A program made the position numbers and the translations under genes. Source: Microcoleus sp. EPA2 (GTDB taxonomy: Bacteria; Cyanobacteriota; Cyanobacteriia; Cyanobacteriales; Microcoleaceae). From it: a DNA stretch of 46,166 nucleotides. Below the pieces are notes generated by a model. That model ran no database searches, had not been told where the DNA came from, and saw nothing but the letters and a program-made list of their open reading frames with translations. Where the stretch lies: contig JAHRFD010000011.1 in assembly GCA_020882975.1 (NCBI GenBank), positions 1-46,166 on the forward strand. The letters run 5' to 3'. This document shows, piece by piece, positions 8,324 through 17,032 of the stretch (positions are counted from its first letter, which is position 1; every line of letters starts with the position of its first letter).

Positions 8324-11206
8324 TCAAACATCATCGGCTAGACTCGATGGTAAAGCAGCTTTTACCCGCTGATATTCAGCTTGAATTTTTGACATCAGTG
8401 CTTGACTATCGGCGATAGTTTCATTTCTGGCCATCTGTTCGAGTTGGGCGCACAATTGAAATAAAGGCATGGCTCCCACGGTGCTACAAGCACCTCTGAG
8501 AGCGTGGGCTGAAGCTTTAATTGCTGGACAATCAGCTCGACTCACTGCATCTGCCATCGCTTGTAATTTTGGCTCTGCTCCTTCGAGAAATTTATTAACT
8601 ATTTCCAGCCAGAATTCCTCGGCTTCTTCCCCCAATAAATCCTTCAATTCTTCAAAGTTTTGAGAGTCGATTGGTGGTAATTCTATTTCCGTTGTCTTTG
8701 TTACGGAAATTTTGGCAGTAGATGGTGGTACTAAGGCGGGTGCTATTTTCTCTAATTCGGTGTTATCAAATTGCGGTACAATAGGTAAGTGAGGATGGGA
8801 ATGTCCTGATAAATTATGAATATTATTTGCTGCTAAACTTGGTGTCGATGATGGAGTATTTGCTTCTATTTGTGAAATCAAAACCCCGGCACGGGCTATG
8901 ATTGTTTTTAACTCTTCAAAAGCAGATATTTCCGTAACAGGAGACATTGGAGTTTCCCCGATAGTTGTCTCTGCAACATCACTTTTGGCTGCCTGATTTT
9001 CTAGCTCCACAAATTCAGTCTGCTCTACATCTGGATTTATAAAATAGGGATCTAGTGCAGATCTATCCACAACGCGATCGTACAGATTGAGTGCTTGAAT
9101 TATCGCCTGGACTCGCACTGGTTTACTGATATAATCGTTCATTCCAGCTTCCAAACAAATTTGGCGATCGCCCTCCATGGCATTAGCCGTCATTGCAACG
9201 ATCCAAGGAAAAGTCGATTGGGGATTTTCTGGATGGTCTAATTCCAATATTTCTGATTCTTCGCGACGATCGTCTAATATTGAATTCCCGGTAAATTGCT
9301 GGCGAATCCGGCGAGTAGTTTCCAGTCCGTCCATCTCTGGCATTTGCATATCCATAAATATAATATCGTATTCACAACGCGCCAAAGCATCCAGCGCTGC
9401 TTGTCCGCTGCTAGCAATATCAGGGCTATAGCCTAACTTTTGCAACATCTGCGCTGCCACTATTTGATTAACTTCGACATCATCAACCAGCAGTATTTTT
9501 AAAGGCCGTTTTTCAGCGATTTCTAAATTGAATTGAGTGGGAACAATACAGGGTTGATTATTGGTGCATTCACCGCCAAGAATGCGGAGTAAAACTTCGT
9601 GAAGTTGCCCTTGCCTAATGGGCTTATAAACAAAAGCTGCAAATTCAACTCTACCTTGAATTTCTTTGCGGGATGGTCTGCCACCAGAACTGAGAATTAT
9701 TAAAGGCAAATTTTTGCCTTTGGGGAAGGTGCGAATTTTTTCAGCTAAAGTGATTCCATCCATTTCTGGCATATGAAAGTCTAAAATTCCCAAGTCAAAT
9801 TGATTTTCATGTTGCAGAACTTTCAGTGCTTGAGTGCCAGATTTAGCAGCGCGGACAATCATTCCCCAAGACTTAGCTTGCAGGGTGAGAATCTTGCGGT
9901 TAGTGGCATTATCGTCTACTACAAGCAGTCGCAAACCTGCTAGTTGAGGCTGGGGTACATCGAGGTTTAAACTCTCCTTGGGAGGAGGTGCTGACTGAGA
10001 TGTTATAGTAAAATAAAACTGAGAACCTTTCCCAATTTCACTTTCTACCCACATCGTGCCCCCCATCATTTCGCTAAGGCGTTTGCTGATAGCTAAACCC
10101 AAGCCTGTGCCACCGTATTTCCGAGTTGTGGAACTGTCAATTTGACTGAAAGGTCTAAATAGTAAATTTAGGCGATCGGGCGGAATTCCGATACCTGTAT
10201 CCTTGACAGTAAATTTAATTTCGTAGTTGCTAGTTGCGGTTGTTTGTGGTTCTATACTGTTGAATTTACTCTCAATAATTCGTTTGGCTGTTACTTTAAC
10301 TACCACTTCTCCTGCTTCGGTAAATTTGGTAGCATTACCTAGTAAATTGAGCAATATTTGGCGCAGTCTCGTGACATCTCCGTAGACAAATGTGGGGGTA
10401 TTGCCATCCAATTCACAGGCTAAATCAAGCTGTTTTGTAGCTGCTTTCATCGCTACCAAATCTAAAGATTCTTCAATGCAGTTTCTCAAGTTAAAGCGTT
10501 CTTCCTCTAAATCTAATCTGCCTGCTTCTATCTTAGAAAAGTCCAGGATATCGTTGATTATTGACAGCAAAGCATCGCCACTGGTGCGAATTGTATTGAC
10601 AAAGTTACGCTGATTTGGAGATAATTGAGTATCTAACAATAACTCCGTCATGCCGATGACTCCATTCATGGGAGTGCGAATTTCGTGGCTCATCATTGCC
10701 AAAAATTCGCTTTTGGCTCGGTTGGCGGCTTCGGCTTGAATGCTGGCACGCTTTAATTCTTCTTCAATTACTAATCTGTGCTTAATTTCTTGCTGATAGG
10801 TTTGGATGCGGTGCGTGAGTTCGGAAACATCTTGAATGGCGATTAATGCGTAAAAACCTTCTCCTTTAATGGCTCGAATTGGAGTGACATTAGTATTTTG
10901 GACTCGCGGTTTGCCGTTAGGTAGATTGGAGGCAATTAAGGACTGGTGCAGTTGGGAAGAAAATACAGCGGGCAACCCATTTTTGAATACTTGTTGTAAT
11001 CGACTCTGATATTTAGGTTCGTCGAGTTGAGGAAAGTGGGTTTTTAAGTTGGTACCGATGATTTCTTTTTTAGGTATTTTTGTCCACTGTTCTAAAATAC
11101 GGTTCCAAAACAGCACTGAAAAATCTGGTCCGATGACACACAAACCAATGGGTAGTCGATCGAGTATGCTGAATTCTTGCTCTGCTTGTTTGATTGCTTC
11201 TAGCAT
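8324..11206 (-). CDS. Hybrid sensor histidine kinase (PAS-HisKA-HATPase-REC-REC-Hpt)
   Basis: A 960-residue BarA-like phosphorelay kinase. A PAS domain (about 8-130, [18 protein letters not shown]) precedes a HisKA domain with phospho-acceptor His174 in [15 protein letters not shown]. The ATPase domain (about 285-405) shows [20 protein letters not shown] and [13 protein letters not shown]. Two receivers follow, [12 protein letters not shown]...[11 protein letters not shown] (about 425-545) and [11 protein letters not shown]...[11 protein letters not shown] (about 570-700), both with intact acidic pair and Asp. A C-terminal Hpt domain (about 855-950) carries the His in [13 protein letters not shown]. 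There are no membrane segments, so it senses in the cytoplasm. It is divergent from cheA with 292 bases between starts and is the first gene of the minus-strand block, so it probably feeds or tunes the CheY, CheB and cyclase receivers. It encodes a complete relay in one chain. Confidence 0.93.
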   Translation of the reverse strand: MLEAIKQAEQEFSILDRLPIGLCVIGPDFSVLFWNRILEQWTKIPKKEIIGTNLKTHFPQLDEPKYQSRLQQVFKNGLPAVFSSQLHQSLIASNLPNGKPRVQNTNVTPIRAIKGEGFYALIAIQDVSELTHRIQTYQQEIKHRLVIEEELKRASIQAEAANRAKSEFLAMMSHEIRTPMNGVIGMTELLLDTQLSPNQRNFVNTIRTSGDALLSIINDILDFSKIEAGRLDLEEERFNLRNCIEESLDLVAMKAATKQLDLACELDGNTPTFVYGDVTRLRQILLNLLGNATKFTEAGEVVVKVTAKRIIESKFNSIEPQTTATSNYEIKFTVKDTGIGIPPDRLNLLFRPFSQIDSSTTRKYGGTGLGLAISKRLSEMMGGTMWVESEIGKGSQFYFTITSQSAPPPKESLNLDVPQPQLAGLRLLVVDDNATNRKILTLQAKSWGMIVRAAKSGTQALKVLQHENQFDLGILDFHMPEMDGITLAEKIRTFPKGKNLPLIILSSGGRPSRKEIQGRVEFAAFVYKPIRQGQLHEVLLRILGGECTNNQPCIVPTQFNLEIAEKRPLKILLVDDVEVNQIVAAQMLQKLGYSPDIASSGQAALDALARCEYDIIFMDMQMPEMDGLETTRRIRQQFTGNSILDDRREESEILELDHPENPQSTFPWIVAMTANAMEGDRQICLEAGMNDYISKPVRVQAIIQALNLYDRVVDRSALDPYFINPDVEQTEFVELENQAAKSDVAETTIGETPMSPVTEISAFEELKTIIARAGVLISQIEANTPSSTPSLAANNIHNLSGHSHPHLPIVPQFDNTELEKIAPALVPPSTAKISVTKTTEIELPPIDSQNFEELKDLLGEEAEEFWLEIVNKFLEGAEPKLQAMADAVSRADCPAIKASAHALRGACSTVGAMPLFQLCAQLEQMARNETIADSQALMSKIQAEYQRVKAALPSSLADDV

Positions 11207-11498
11207 TTTTTACGTGGTTAAAATTTGACCTATAAGTCCTGTATCTGGCTGGTAACTGTATCTGGCAATCCTCGATCCCGATATTTATCTCAGCAGGGTT
11301 GACAAACACGGGGTCAGACAGGATGTGAATATTTTTTGTGAATTTGTATTAATATAGTATACTAATGAGGTCAAGTTTGCAATCTTTTAGCTCCGACTGT
11401 CAGAGTAAGAGCGATGGGACTGCACCCCGCTAAATTTTTTAAGTCTTCTATAATTTATTATACTCAAGAATCAAATCCATGAAAAAGGAACAGGAGAA
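11207..11498. promoter_or_regulatory. Divergent regulatory region of the chemosensory cluster
   Basis: 292 bases between the divergent hybrid kinase and cheA starts. A candidate plus-strand promoter is TTGTGA (11336-11341), 16 bases, then TATACT (11358-11363), the latter inside the palindrome AGTATACT. A perfect TTGACA lies at 11299-11304 but has no good -10 at standard spacing. A direct repeat CTGTATCTGG occurs twice near 11238-11265. Just upstream of cheA, a 13-codon reading frame begins with ATG at 11479, overlaps the cheA start out of frame and ends with TAA at 11520. The cheA ribosome-binding sequence AAGGAACAGGAG lies inside that short frame. Confidence 0.45.
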
Positions 11499-13838
11499 AT
11501 GGAAATCGATGAAGATGTAAAGGAATTCCTGATTGAAGGTTATGAATATTTGAACCAAATTGAAGGGGATTTAGTCGCTCTGGAAAAAAATGATTCCGAT
11601 CCAGAGGTGATGAATCGAATTTATCGCAATCTTCACACTATTAAAGGTAATAGTGGGTTTCTGGGAGTGGAGAATTTGGAAGCGGTGGCTCACGCTGGGG
11701 AAAATTTGCTCAGCCTGTTGCGCGATCGCACAATTGTCATGACTCCCGATATCACTAGCGCTTTACTGGAGACAATCGACGCCGTGCGAGAGCACTTGGA
11801 AGCGCTGGAAACGACAGGAAAAGAAAGTTTAGTCGATCGCACTCCTTTAATGATGAGACTGGCAAAACTGCAATCATCGGGTGAGGAGTTGGATGCAAGT
11901 GCGATCGCCTCTGAAGACAGCATAGCTACCCCAGAATCTGTCCCAACATCACAGGGAAAACAGGATGCAACAGGAGATAGTTCCTTGGTGGACTCTAGCT
12001 TGTTTGCGACGGGCAAAATGGCGATTCTGACTAATCCGAATATCCCCAACGAACAAACACCAGTTGATACTGAGGGCGATCGATTCAAGATTGCTGACAC
12101 CGCCATCCGAGTCGATGTCGGCTTGCTAGACAAAGTAATGAATTTAGTAGGCGAATTGGTTTTGTGTCGGAACCAAATCCTAGAATTCGTGAATACACAA
12201 ACAGCCAACTACCAAAATGATGATACTTTAAAATCCGTATCCAGCCGCTTAAATTTAGTTACTTCCGAATTGCAACAAGAAGTAATGAAAACTAGAATGC
12301 AGCCCATTCGCACAATTTGGAACAAGTTTCCCCGCGTGGTGCGCGACACAGCATTTAGCTTGGGAAAACAAGTGCATTTAGAAATGGAAGGAGAAGAAAC
12401 TGAATTAGATAAAACTTTAATTGAGGCGATCGCCAATCCGCTCACTCACTTAGTCAGAAATTCTCTGGATCACGGCATTGAAACATCAGAAGTACGCACC
12501 GCCAAAGGCAAACCCGCGATCGGGAGGCTGTTTCTGCGAGCCTATCACGAAAGTGGTCAGGTAAACATTGAAATTTCTGATGACGGCGGGGGCATCGATC
12601 CAGAGCGCCTTAAACATAAAGCAGTCCAAAACGGCATCATCTCTGCCCTGGAAGCCAGCCAAATGAGCGATCGCGAGGCACTAAATTTAATTTTTCTCCC
12701 CAGTTTTTCCACAGCCGAAAAAGTAACAAACCTTTCCGGTAGGGGAGTTGGTATGGATGTGGTACTCAAAAATATTGAAAAAATTAGTGGCACCATAGAT
12801 GTTTATAGTCGAGTAGGCAAAGGTACAACTTTTAAGCTAAAAGTCCCTTTGACTCTAGCTATTATTCCGACATTAATTATTACTACTGGCGGCGATCGAT
12901 ACGCAATTCCACAAGTCAATTTACTAGAATTGCTACGATTAGAAGGAGAACAAATTAAACGCATCGAAATGTTTCATGGAACTCCCGTATATCGATTGCG
13001 AGGGCGACTGCTACCTTTGATTTATTTAAACCGAGAATTAAATATAAAATCCCCCAGTTTAACCGATTATAAAATATCCCAAATTCCCCTCGATGATGCT
13101 CTGAATATAGTTGTAGTTCAAGCTAATGACAAACCCTTTGGATTAGTAGTAGATGCCATCAACGACACTCAAGAAATCGTCGTCAAGCCTCTCGGAAAAC
13201 AACTCAAATATTTATCTTGTTTTGCGGGAGCAACCATTATGGGTGACGGGAAAGTTGCTTTAATTTTGGACATTCATGGCATAGCTCAAAAAACCCACTG
13301 GAGTCAAGCCCAAGAAAAAGCTATTTTAGCAGACCAAAACAACGAGCCAAAATCTTCTGAACCACCCCAACAATTGCTAGTATTTCAGGGTCCAGATTGT
13401 CGCCGAATGGCTATTCACCTATCCGAAGTATCTCGATTGGAAGAGTTTCCTCGCCATCTTTTAGAGCGTGTCGGTAAACAGGATATGGTACAGTACCGCA
13501 ACCAAATTATGCCAGTGATTTATTTGTCGGCTGTGTTTGGTAACGACGATGATTTACCTAATTCATCAACAAATGGTTTAGTCGATCGCTCAGACTCCGC
13601 AAATGATAAACTGTCCTTGATTGTGGTGTCAGTTGATTCAGGACAGCAAGTGGCTCTGGCGTGCGATCGCATTATCGATATTGTAGAACAGGCGATCGAC
13701 ATCAAAGGTGCAGCTACTCAAGCAGGAATTGCATATTGTGCTGTCATTCAGGATCGAGTAACTGAAATTATTGATGTCGATTCAGTAATTAGTAACAATT
13801 TATTCGGAGTGCAGCAGATGCTAGCCAGCGCCCGCTAA
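11499..13838 (+). CDS. cheA: CheA chemotaxis histidine kinase with two CheW-like domains
   Basis: A 779-residue CheA. The Hpt domain (about 1-110) has His46 in NLHTIKGNSGFLG. An unconserved hydrophilic linker (about 125-195) stands where the CheY-binding P2 domain would be, so P2 appears absent. The dimerisation domain starts at about 200 (IRVDVGLLDKVMNLVGELV). The ATPase domain has NSLDHG at 321-326, DDGGG at 361-365 and GRGVGM at 414-419. Two CheW-like coupling domains follow, at about 455-600 (begins LTLAIIPTLIITTGGDRYAIPQ) and about 630-770 (LLVFQGPDCRRMAIHLSEVSRLEEF), where most CheA proteins have one. No receiver is fused. It heads the plus-strand cheA-cheW-cheR block and should phosphorylate the CheY, CheB and cyclase receivers encoded on the other strand. 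Confidence 0.95.
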   Translation: MEIDEDVKEFLIEGYEYLNQIEGDLVALEKNDSDPEVMNRIYRNLHTIKGNSGFLGVENLEAVAHAGENLLSLLRDRTIVMTPDITSALLETIDAVREHLEALETTGKESLVDRTPLMMRLAKLQSSGEELDASAIASEDSIATPESVPTSQGKQDATGDSSLVDSSLFATGKMAILTNPNIPNEQTPVDTEGDRFKIADTAIRVDVGLLDKVMNLVGELVLCRNQILEFVNTQTANYQNDDTLKSVSSRLNLVTSELQQEVMKTRMQPIRTIWNKFPRVVRDTAFSLGKQVHLEMEGEETELDKTLIEAIANPLTHLVRNSLDHGIETSEVRTAKGKPAIGRLFLRAYHESGQVNIEISDDGGGIDPERLKHKAVQNGIISALEASQMSDREALNLIFLPSFSTAEKVTNLSGRGVGMDVVLKNIEKISGTIDVYSRVGKGTTFKLKVPLTLAIIPTLIITTGGDRYAIPQVNLLELLRLEGEQIKRIEMFHGTPVYRLRGRLLPLIYLNRELNIKSPSLTDYKISQIPLDDALNIVVVQANDKPFGLVVDAINDTQEIVVKPLGKQLKYLSCFAGATIMGDGKVALILDIHGIAQKTHWSQAQEKAILADQNNEPKSSEPPQQLLVFQGPDCRRMAIHLSEVSRLEEFPRHLLERVGKQDMVQYRNQIMPVIYLSAVFGNDDDLPNSSTNGLVDRSDSANDKLSLIVVSVDSGQQVALACDRIIDIVEQAIDIKGAATQAGIAYCAVIQDRVTEIIDVDSVISNNLFGVQQMLASAR

Positions 13839-13923
13839 AGCAATTCCACTCACATCTTGCACCATTCTCAGTCAGAGACGAGAATAACTCTTCCACAAAA
13901 AATGAAAAAAGGAATAATTCAAA

Positions 13924-14361
13924 ATGTCTGAATCAACTCTCTTGTGTACTTTTTTTGTTGACAACTTATTTCTGGGTATAGAAGTTGAAAAAGTGCAAGA
14001 AATCACCCCTTACCAAGAGATGACACCAGTGCCACTAGCACCAGCCGTAGTCGGCGGATTGATTAATTTGAGGGGTGAAATTGTCACGGCCATTGATTTG
14101 CGTCGCCGCTTCGATTTAAGCGATCGCCCAGGGGGCAAATTACCGCTAAATGCGATCGTGAGAACCGCTGATGAAACAGCTAGTTTATTAATAGATGATA
14201 TTGGAGAAGTTTTAGAAGTAAACCAAAAAGATTTTGAAACCCCTCCTGATACTTTTACTAGCAAATTGCGGCCATTAATTCGAGGTGTATACAAGCTGCC
14301 GAGTCAGTTGCTGCTATTTTTAGATGTTGAGAAAGTTGTGAAAATAGGAGATAGTCAATAG
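13924..14361 (+). CDS. cheW: CheW receptor-kinase coupling protein
   Basis: A 145-residue single CheW domain, close to the usual length. Diagnostic stretches are LCTFFVDNLFLGIEVEKVQEI at the start, PAVVGGLINLRGEIVTAIDLR near 38-60 and LLIDDIGEVLEV near 85-96. It bridges the poly-HAMP receptor and the CheA kinase in the signalling array. It lies 85 bases after cheA and 40 bases before the chosen cheR start, all on one strand, so the three are probably one operon. Small gaps rather than overlaps suggest independent ribosome binding; a weak AAAAAGGAATAA sequence precedes its ATG. Confidence 0.94.
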   Translation: MSESTLLCTFFVDNLFLGIEVEKVQEITPYQEMTPVPLAPAVVGGLINLRGEIVTAIDLRRRFDLSDRPGGKLPLNAIVRTADETASLLIDDIGEVLEVNQKDFETPPDTFTSKLRPLIRGVYKLPSQLLLFLDVEKVVKIGDSQ

Positions 14362-14401
14362 TTATTAATTATTTGTTATGTATTCCCCATTACCAATTAA
14401 T

Positions 14402-15238
14402 ATGTCCATAAGTATTGCAGATTTTGATTACATTCGTAAACTCGTATACGATCGCACAGGTGTATTTCTCTCCGAAGACAAAACCTACCTAGTGGAATCG
14501 CGTTTAGGAATGTTAGCCAAAGAAACAGGGTCGAATTCTATCAGTGGCTTAGTCACAGAATTAAAACAAATCAAAGAACACCGATTTAACCCTCTTTACC
14601 AGTCCATTGTCGAAGCAATGATGACTAACGAAACTTTTTTTTTCCGAGACATCAACCCTTTTGAAGTGTTGCAGAAATTCGTAATTCCAGAATTATTAAA
14701 ACAGCGACTAAACCGGGAAACTTTAAATATTTGGTGCGCGGCTTGTTCCAGTGGTCAAGAACCCTACAGTATTGCGATGCTGCTACGCGAATATTTTCCT
14801 CAGCTTGCTCACAACCAAGTCCAGATAATAGCCAGCGACATCTCTACAGCAATGTTGAAGCGAGCGCGATCGGGACGCTACCAACAGCACGAAGTCGATC
14901 GAGGTTTACCAACCCCATTTTTAGAAAAATACTTTCAGCATTGTGGCCAAGAATGGCAGATTAAAGAACAGATTCACCAGGCGATCGAATTTCGCGAACT
15001 CAATTTAACAGAACCTTTTAGAACTCTCCCTCAAATGGACATTATTTTTATGCGAAATGTCTTAATTTATTTCGATCTTAAAACCAAACAATCCATCTTA
15101 GCAAGAGTACGACAAATATTGCGCCCTAACGGTTACTTATTTCTAGGCGGAGGGGAAACAACAGTGAATCTTGACAACGCTTTTGAGCCAGTGCAATTTG
15201 AAAACGGTGTGTGTTACCGATTGAAGCGATCGAGTTGA
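14402..15238 (+). CDS. cheR: CheR chemoreceptor glutamate methyltransferase
   Basis: 278 residues from the chosen start (MSISIADFDYIRKLVYDRTG). An in-frame ATG at 14378 would add eight residues, but they are encoded by TTATTTG/ATTACCA repeat DNA and are not CheR-like. The N-terminal helical domain has SRLGMLAKE, followed by TNETFFFRD at about 75-83. The S-adenosylmethionine-binding methyltransferase domain has WCAACSSGQEPYS near 111-123, IIASDIS near 150 and DIIFMRNVLIYFD near 218. CheR methylates receptor glutamates and, with CheB, gives adaptation. No pentapeptide-binding beta-subdomain insertion was judged with certainty, which agrees with the untethered receptor tail. CheR plus CheB is far from universal in cyanobacterial chemosensory loci. 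Confidence 0.94.
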   Translation: MSISIADFDYIRKLVYDRTGVFLSEDKTYLVESRLGMLAKETGSNSISGLVTELKQIKEHRFNPLYQSIVEAMMTNETFFFRDINPFEVLQKFVIPELLKQRLNRETLNIWCAACSSGQEPYSIAMLLREYFPQLAHNQVQIIASDISTAMLKRARSGRYQQHEVDRGLPTPFLEKYFQHCGQEWQIKEQIHQAIEFRELNLTEPFRTLPQMDIIFMRNVLIYFDLKTKQSILARVRQILRPNGYLFLGGGETTVNLDNAFEPVQFENGVCYRLKRSS

Positions 15239-15271
15239 CAATCAAGCAATTAGGTTAAATGCCAACTCCCA

Positions 15272-15301
15272 AGGGCTGTAGCAGCGAACATTACAAGCCC
15301 T
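15272..15301. terminator. Hairpin between convergent cheR and hydrolase-like gene
   Basis: AGGGCT (15272-15277) plus GTA pairs with TAC, a bulged A and AGCCCT (15296-15301). It lies 34 bases after the cheR stop, and a CTTTTTAAAT stretch follows shortly after, so it may terminate cheR. For the convergent gene at 15326 it lies downstream as well, so it could serve both strands. Confidence 0.5.
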
Positions 15302-15325
15302 AGGCTAACTTTTTAAATCTCAAAT

Positions 15326-16339
15326 TTAAAAATTAACATTGGATGGCCAAATAGGCAACTCATTAACCTTTTTCAGGGTTATATCTACATATTTTTTCTC
15401 ACCAGCCACCTGATTTTCTCCAAAATATCCATCATCACCATCATGCTTATGAGGACCGCTCAAAGCTTCGGCATACCGATTTTCTAAACGAGCTTGATTG
15501 AATGGTGAACCCACAAAGCAGTACCAGCGACTGGGAAAAACTATACCACCAATATCCTCAATTGAGTCGCGAGAACCGCGAAAATGAAAAATGCGATCGG
15601 CATCTGCAAAACCATTTTCTCCTGAAAACACACCGCCAACCGAAACAACAGTAATTTCTGCCTTCAGCCATTGTTTAAGATAGTGAGTAGCCCCCAGAGC
15701 AACTTGTGCCCCGCCGCTAGTTCCAATTAAAATAACTTTCAAAGGTTTTTCAGGAGCCTGTGAAATCGGATATTTAGCATTCATCCGCTCAATAATTACA
15801 TTGGCAATTCCTTGATTATAAGCCTGACCGTAGCGATAATCTAAAGAAATTGCAAACCGCCAAAGATTGCGAATTTTGATGAATATATCCGCCGCAATCG
15901 GCCCACTTTTTGCGTGTTCTGCAAACCGCCAAAAAGGTGCTAACAGCCTTTCTCCTCCTAAACTTTTGTTAGAAGCTGAGTAAGGAAAAATATCACCCAC
16001 AGCTACACACTGCGGATGACTTTTCACTAAACTCTTGAGAAAAAATGCTTCCCCACGGGTTAATTCGTCCCCCGAAAAATCGCCTACTCCGGGCAAAAAA
16101 ACAATATAACAATTGAGAGGCGAAGACTGACTTTGGTCGATATTAATATTGTTAGAAGGTAAGAGAGCCGGCGGAGTTTTTTTTAAACCCAAACTCTCGG
16201 CATTTTGACCAAGCCACCAGATAATAGTACCCACTGGCGAAACAATACCCCAGACGATCAGTATTGTACCTGCGACGAGCAACAAATTTAAACTTCCCCC
16301 ACGCAGCCAGACAAGTATCCGTAAAATCAACTTCAACAT
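15326..16339 (-). CDS. Membrane-anchored alpha/beta-hydrolase-like protein of unknown role
   Basis: A 337-residue protein. One or two hydrophobic N-terminal segments (about residues 3-12 and 17-43) act as a membrane anchor. A hydrophilic stretch follows, then a soluble domain beginning CYIVFLPGVGDFSGDE. A nucleophile-elbow-like GTSGGA motif places Ser208 after a hydrophobic strand (VILIGTSGG), and a candidate Asp (FRGSRDSIEDIGG) and His (GPHKHDGDDGYFG) follow in the order of a Ser-Asp-His triad. The substrate is unknown, and the role of any one residue is inferred from order and context. It is divergent from the Yip1-like gene at 16462 and convergent with cheR. A conserved cyanobacterial hypothetical is the likely database label. 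Confidence 0.6.
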   Translation of the reverse strand: MLKLILRILVWLRGGSLNLLLVAGTILIVWGIVSPVGTIIWWLGQNAESLGLKKTPPALLPSNNINIDQSQSSPLNCYIVFLPGVGDFSGDELTRGEAFFLKSLVKSHPQCVAVGDIFPYSASNKSLGGERLLAPFWRFAEHAKSGPIAADIFIKIRNLWRFAISLDYRYGQAYNQGIANVIIERMNAKYPISQAPEKPLKVILIGTSGGAQVALGATHYLKQWLKAEITVVSVGGVFSGENGFADADRIFHFRGSRDSIEDIGGIVFPSRWYCFVGSPFNQARLENRYAEALSGPHKHDGDDGYFGENQVAGEKKYVDITLKKVNELPIWPSNVNF

Positions 16340-16461
16340 TTAATAAAATTTGGTAAAATACCAATAAGTTTTCTAATTGAGGAACAATACTTGATGTATT
16401 TTTCTGTATTAGAGCCGATTCTTTAGAAAATGTCAACTATCTTCAGGAGCAGTAATCAAAA

Positions 16462-17028
16462 GTGAGGGGAAAAGATTCAATTGCTGGTTTAGGGGTAACG
16501 TTATGGAACGCCCTTTCTTTAAACGGCAATTTTTACGAAAATACTTCATATACTCCCAAAACTAAGCGGATAGCATTAACAATTGTAATTTTAGCAGCGT
16601 TGTCTAAGGTTCTGGGCAATGCCGTCATTTTGTTAATCAATCGAACTGAGACCCCGGTTCTATTTTTAGCTCTTTTGATAGATAGTTTGGCAGTGGTGGG
16701 AGGTTATTATTTCTGGACTTTTACTATCTCTAAAATCGGGGATTGGCTAAAACCAGGTCACGTAAATTATGGGGAATTGCTAATTCCAATCGGATTTGCC
16801 TACGCACCCCAAGTGCTGAATTTTTTAACGCTAATTCCCTTGTTGGGAGAAGGAATAGAGCGCATATTAGCTGTTTGGAGTTTGCTAGCGGTAATTGTGG
16901 GAGTTCGCCAAGGGTTAGATATTAAAACTCGCTGGGCGGTGTTAATTTGTTTGGTGGGTTGGCCGTTAATTCAAATTGCGATCGGATTTATGAAAATAAT
17001 TGAACAATTGCTTTCAGTATGGTTCTAA
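16462..17028 (+). CDS. Yip1-family-like integral membrane protein
   Basis: 188 residues from a GTG start; an in-frame TAA at 16453 rules out a longer 5' end, and AGGAGC (16445-16450) is a plausible ribosome-binding site. About five hydrophobic segments are visible (near 33-55, 64-85, 108-128, 130-146 and 155-175). The N-terminal soluble patch FYENTSYTPKTKRIALTIVIL and the overall pattern fit the Yip1 domain found in many bacterial membrane proteins of unknown role. It ends four bases before the stop of the convergent 1778-residue kinase gene, so the two 3' ends nearly touch. Confidence 0.65.
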   Translation: MRGKDSIAGLGVTLWNALSLNGNFYENTSYTPKTKRIALTIVILAALSKVLGNAVILLINRTETPVLFLALLIDSLAVVGGYYFWTFTISKIGDWLKPGHVNYGELLIPIGFAYAPQVLNFLTLIPLLGEGIERILAVWSLLAVIVGVRQGLDIKTRWAVLICLVGWPLIQIAIGFMKIIEQLLSVWF

Positions 17029-17032
17029 TTCA

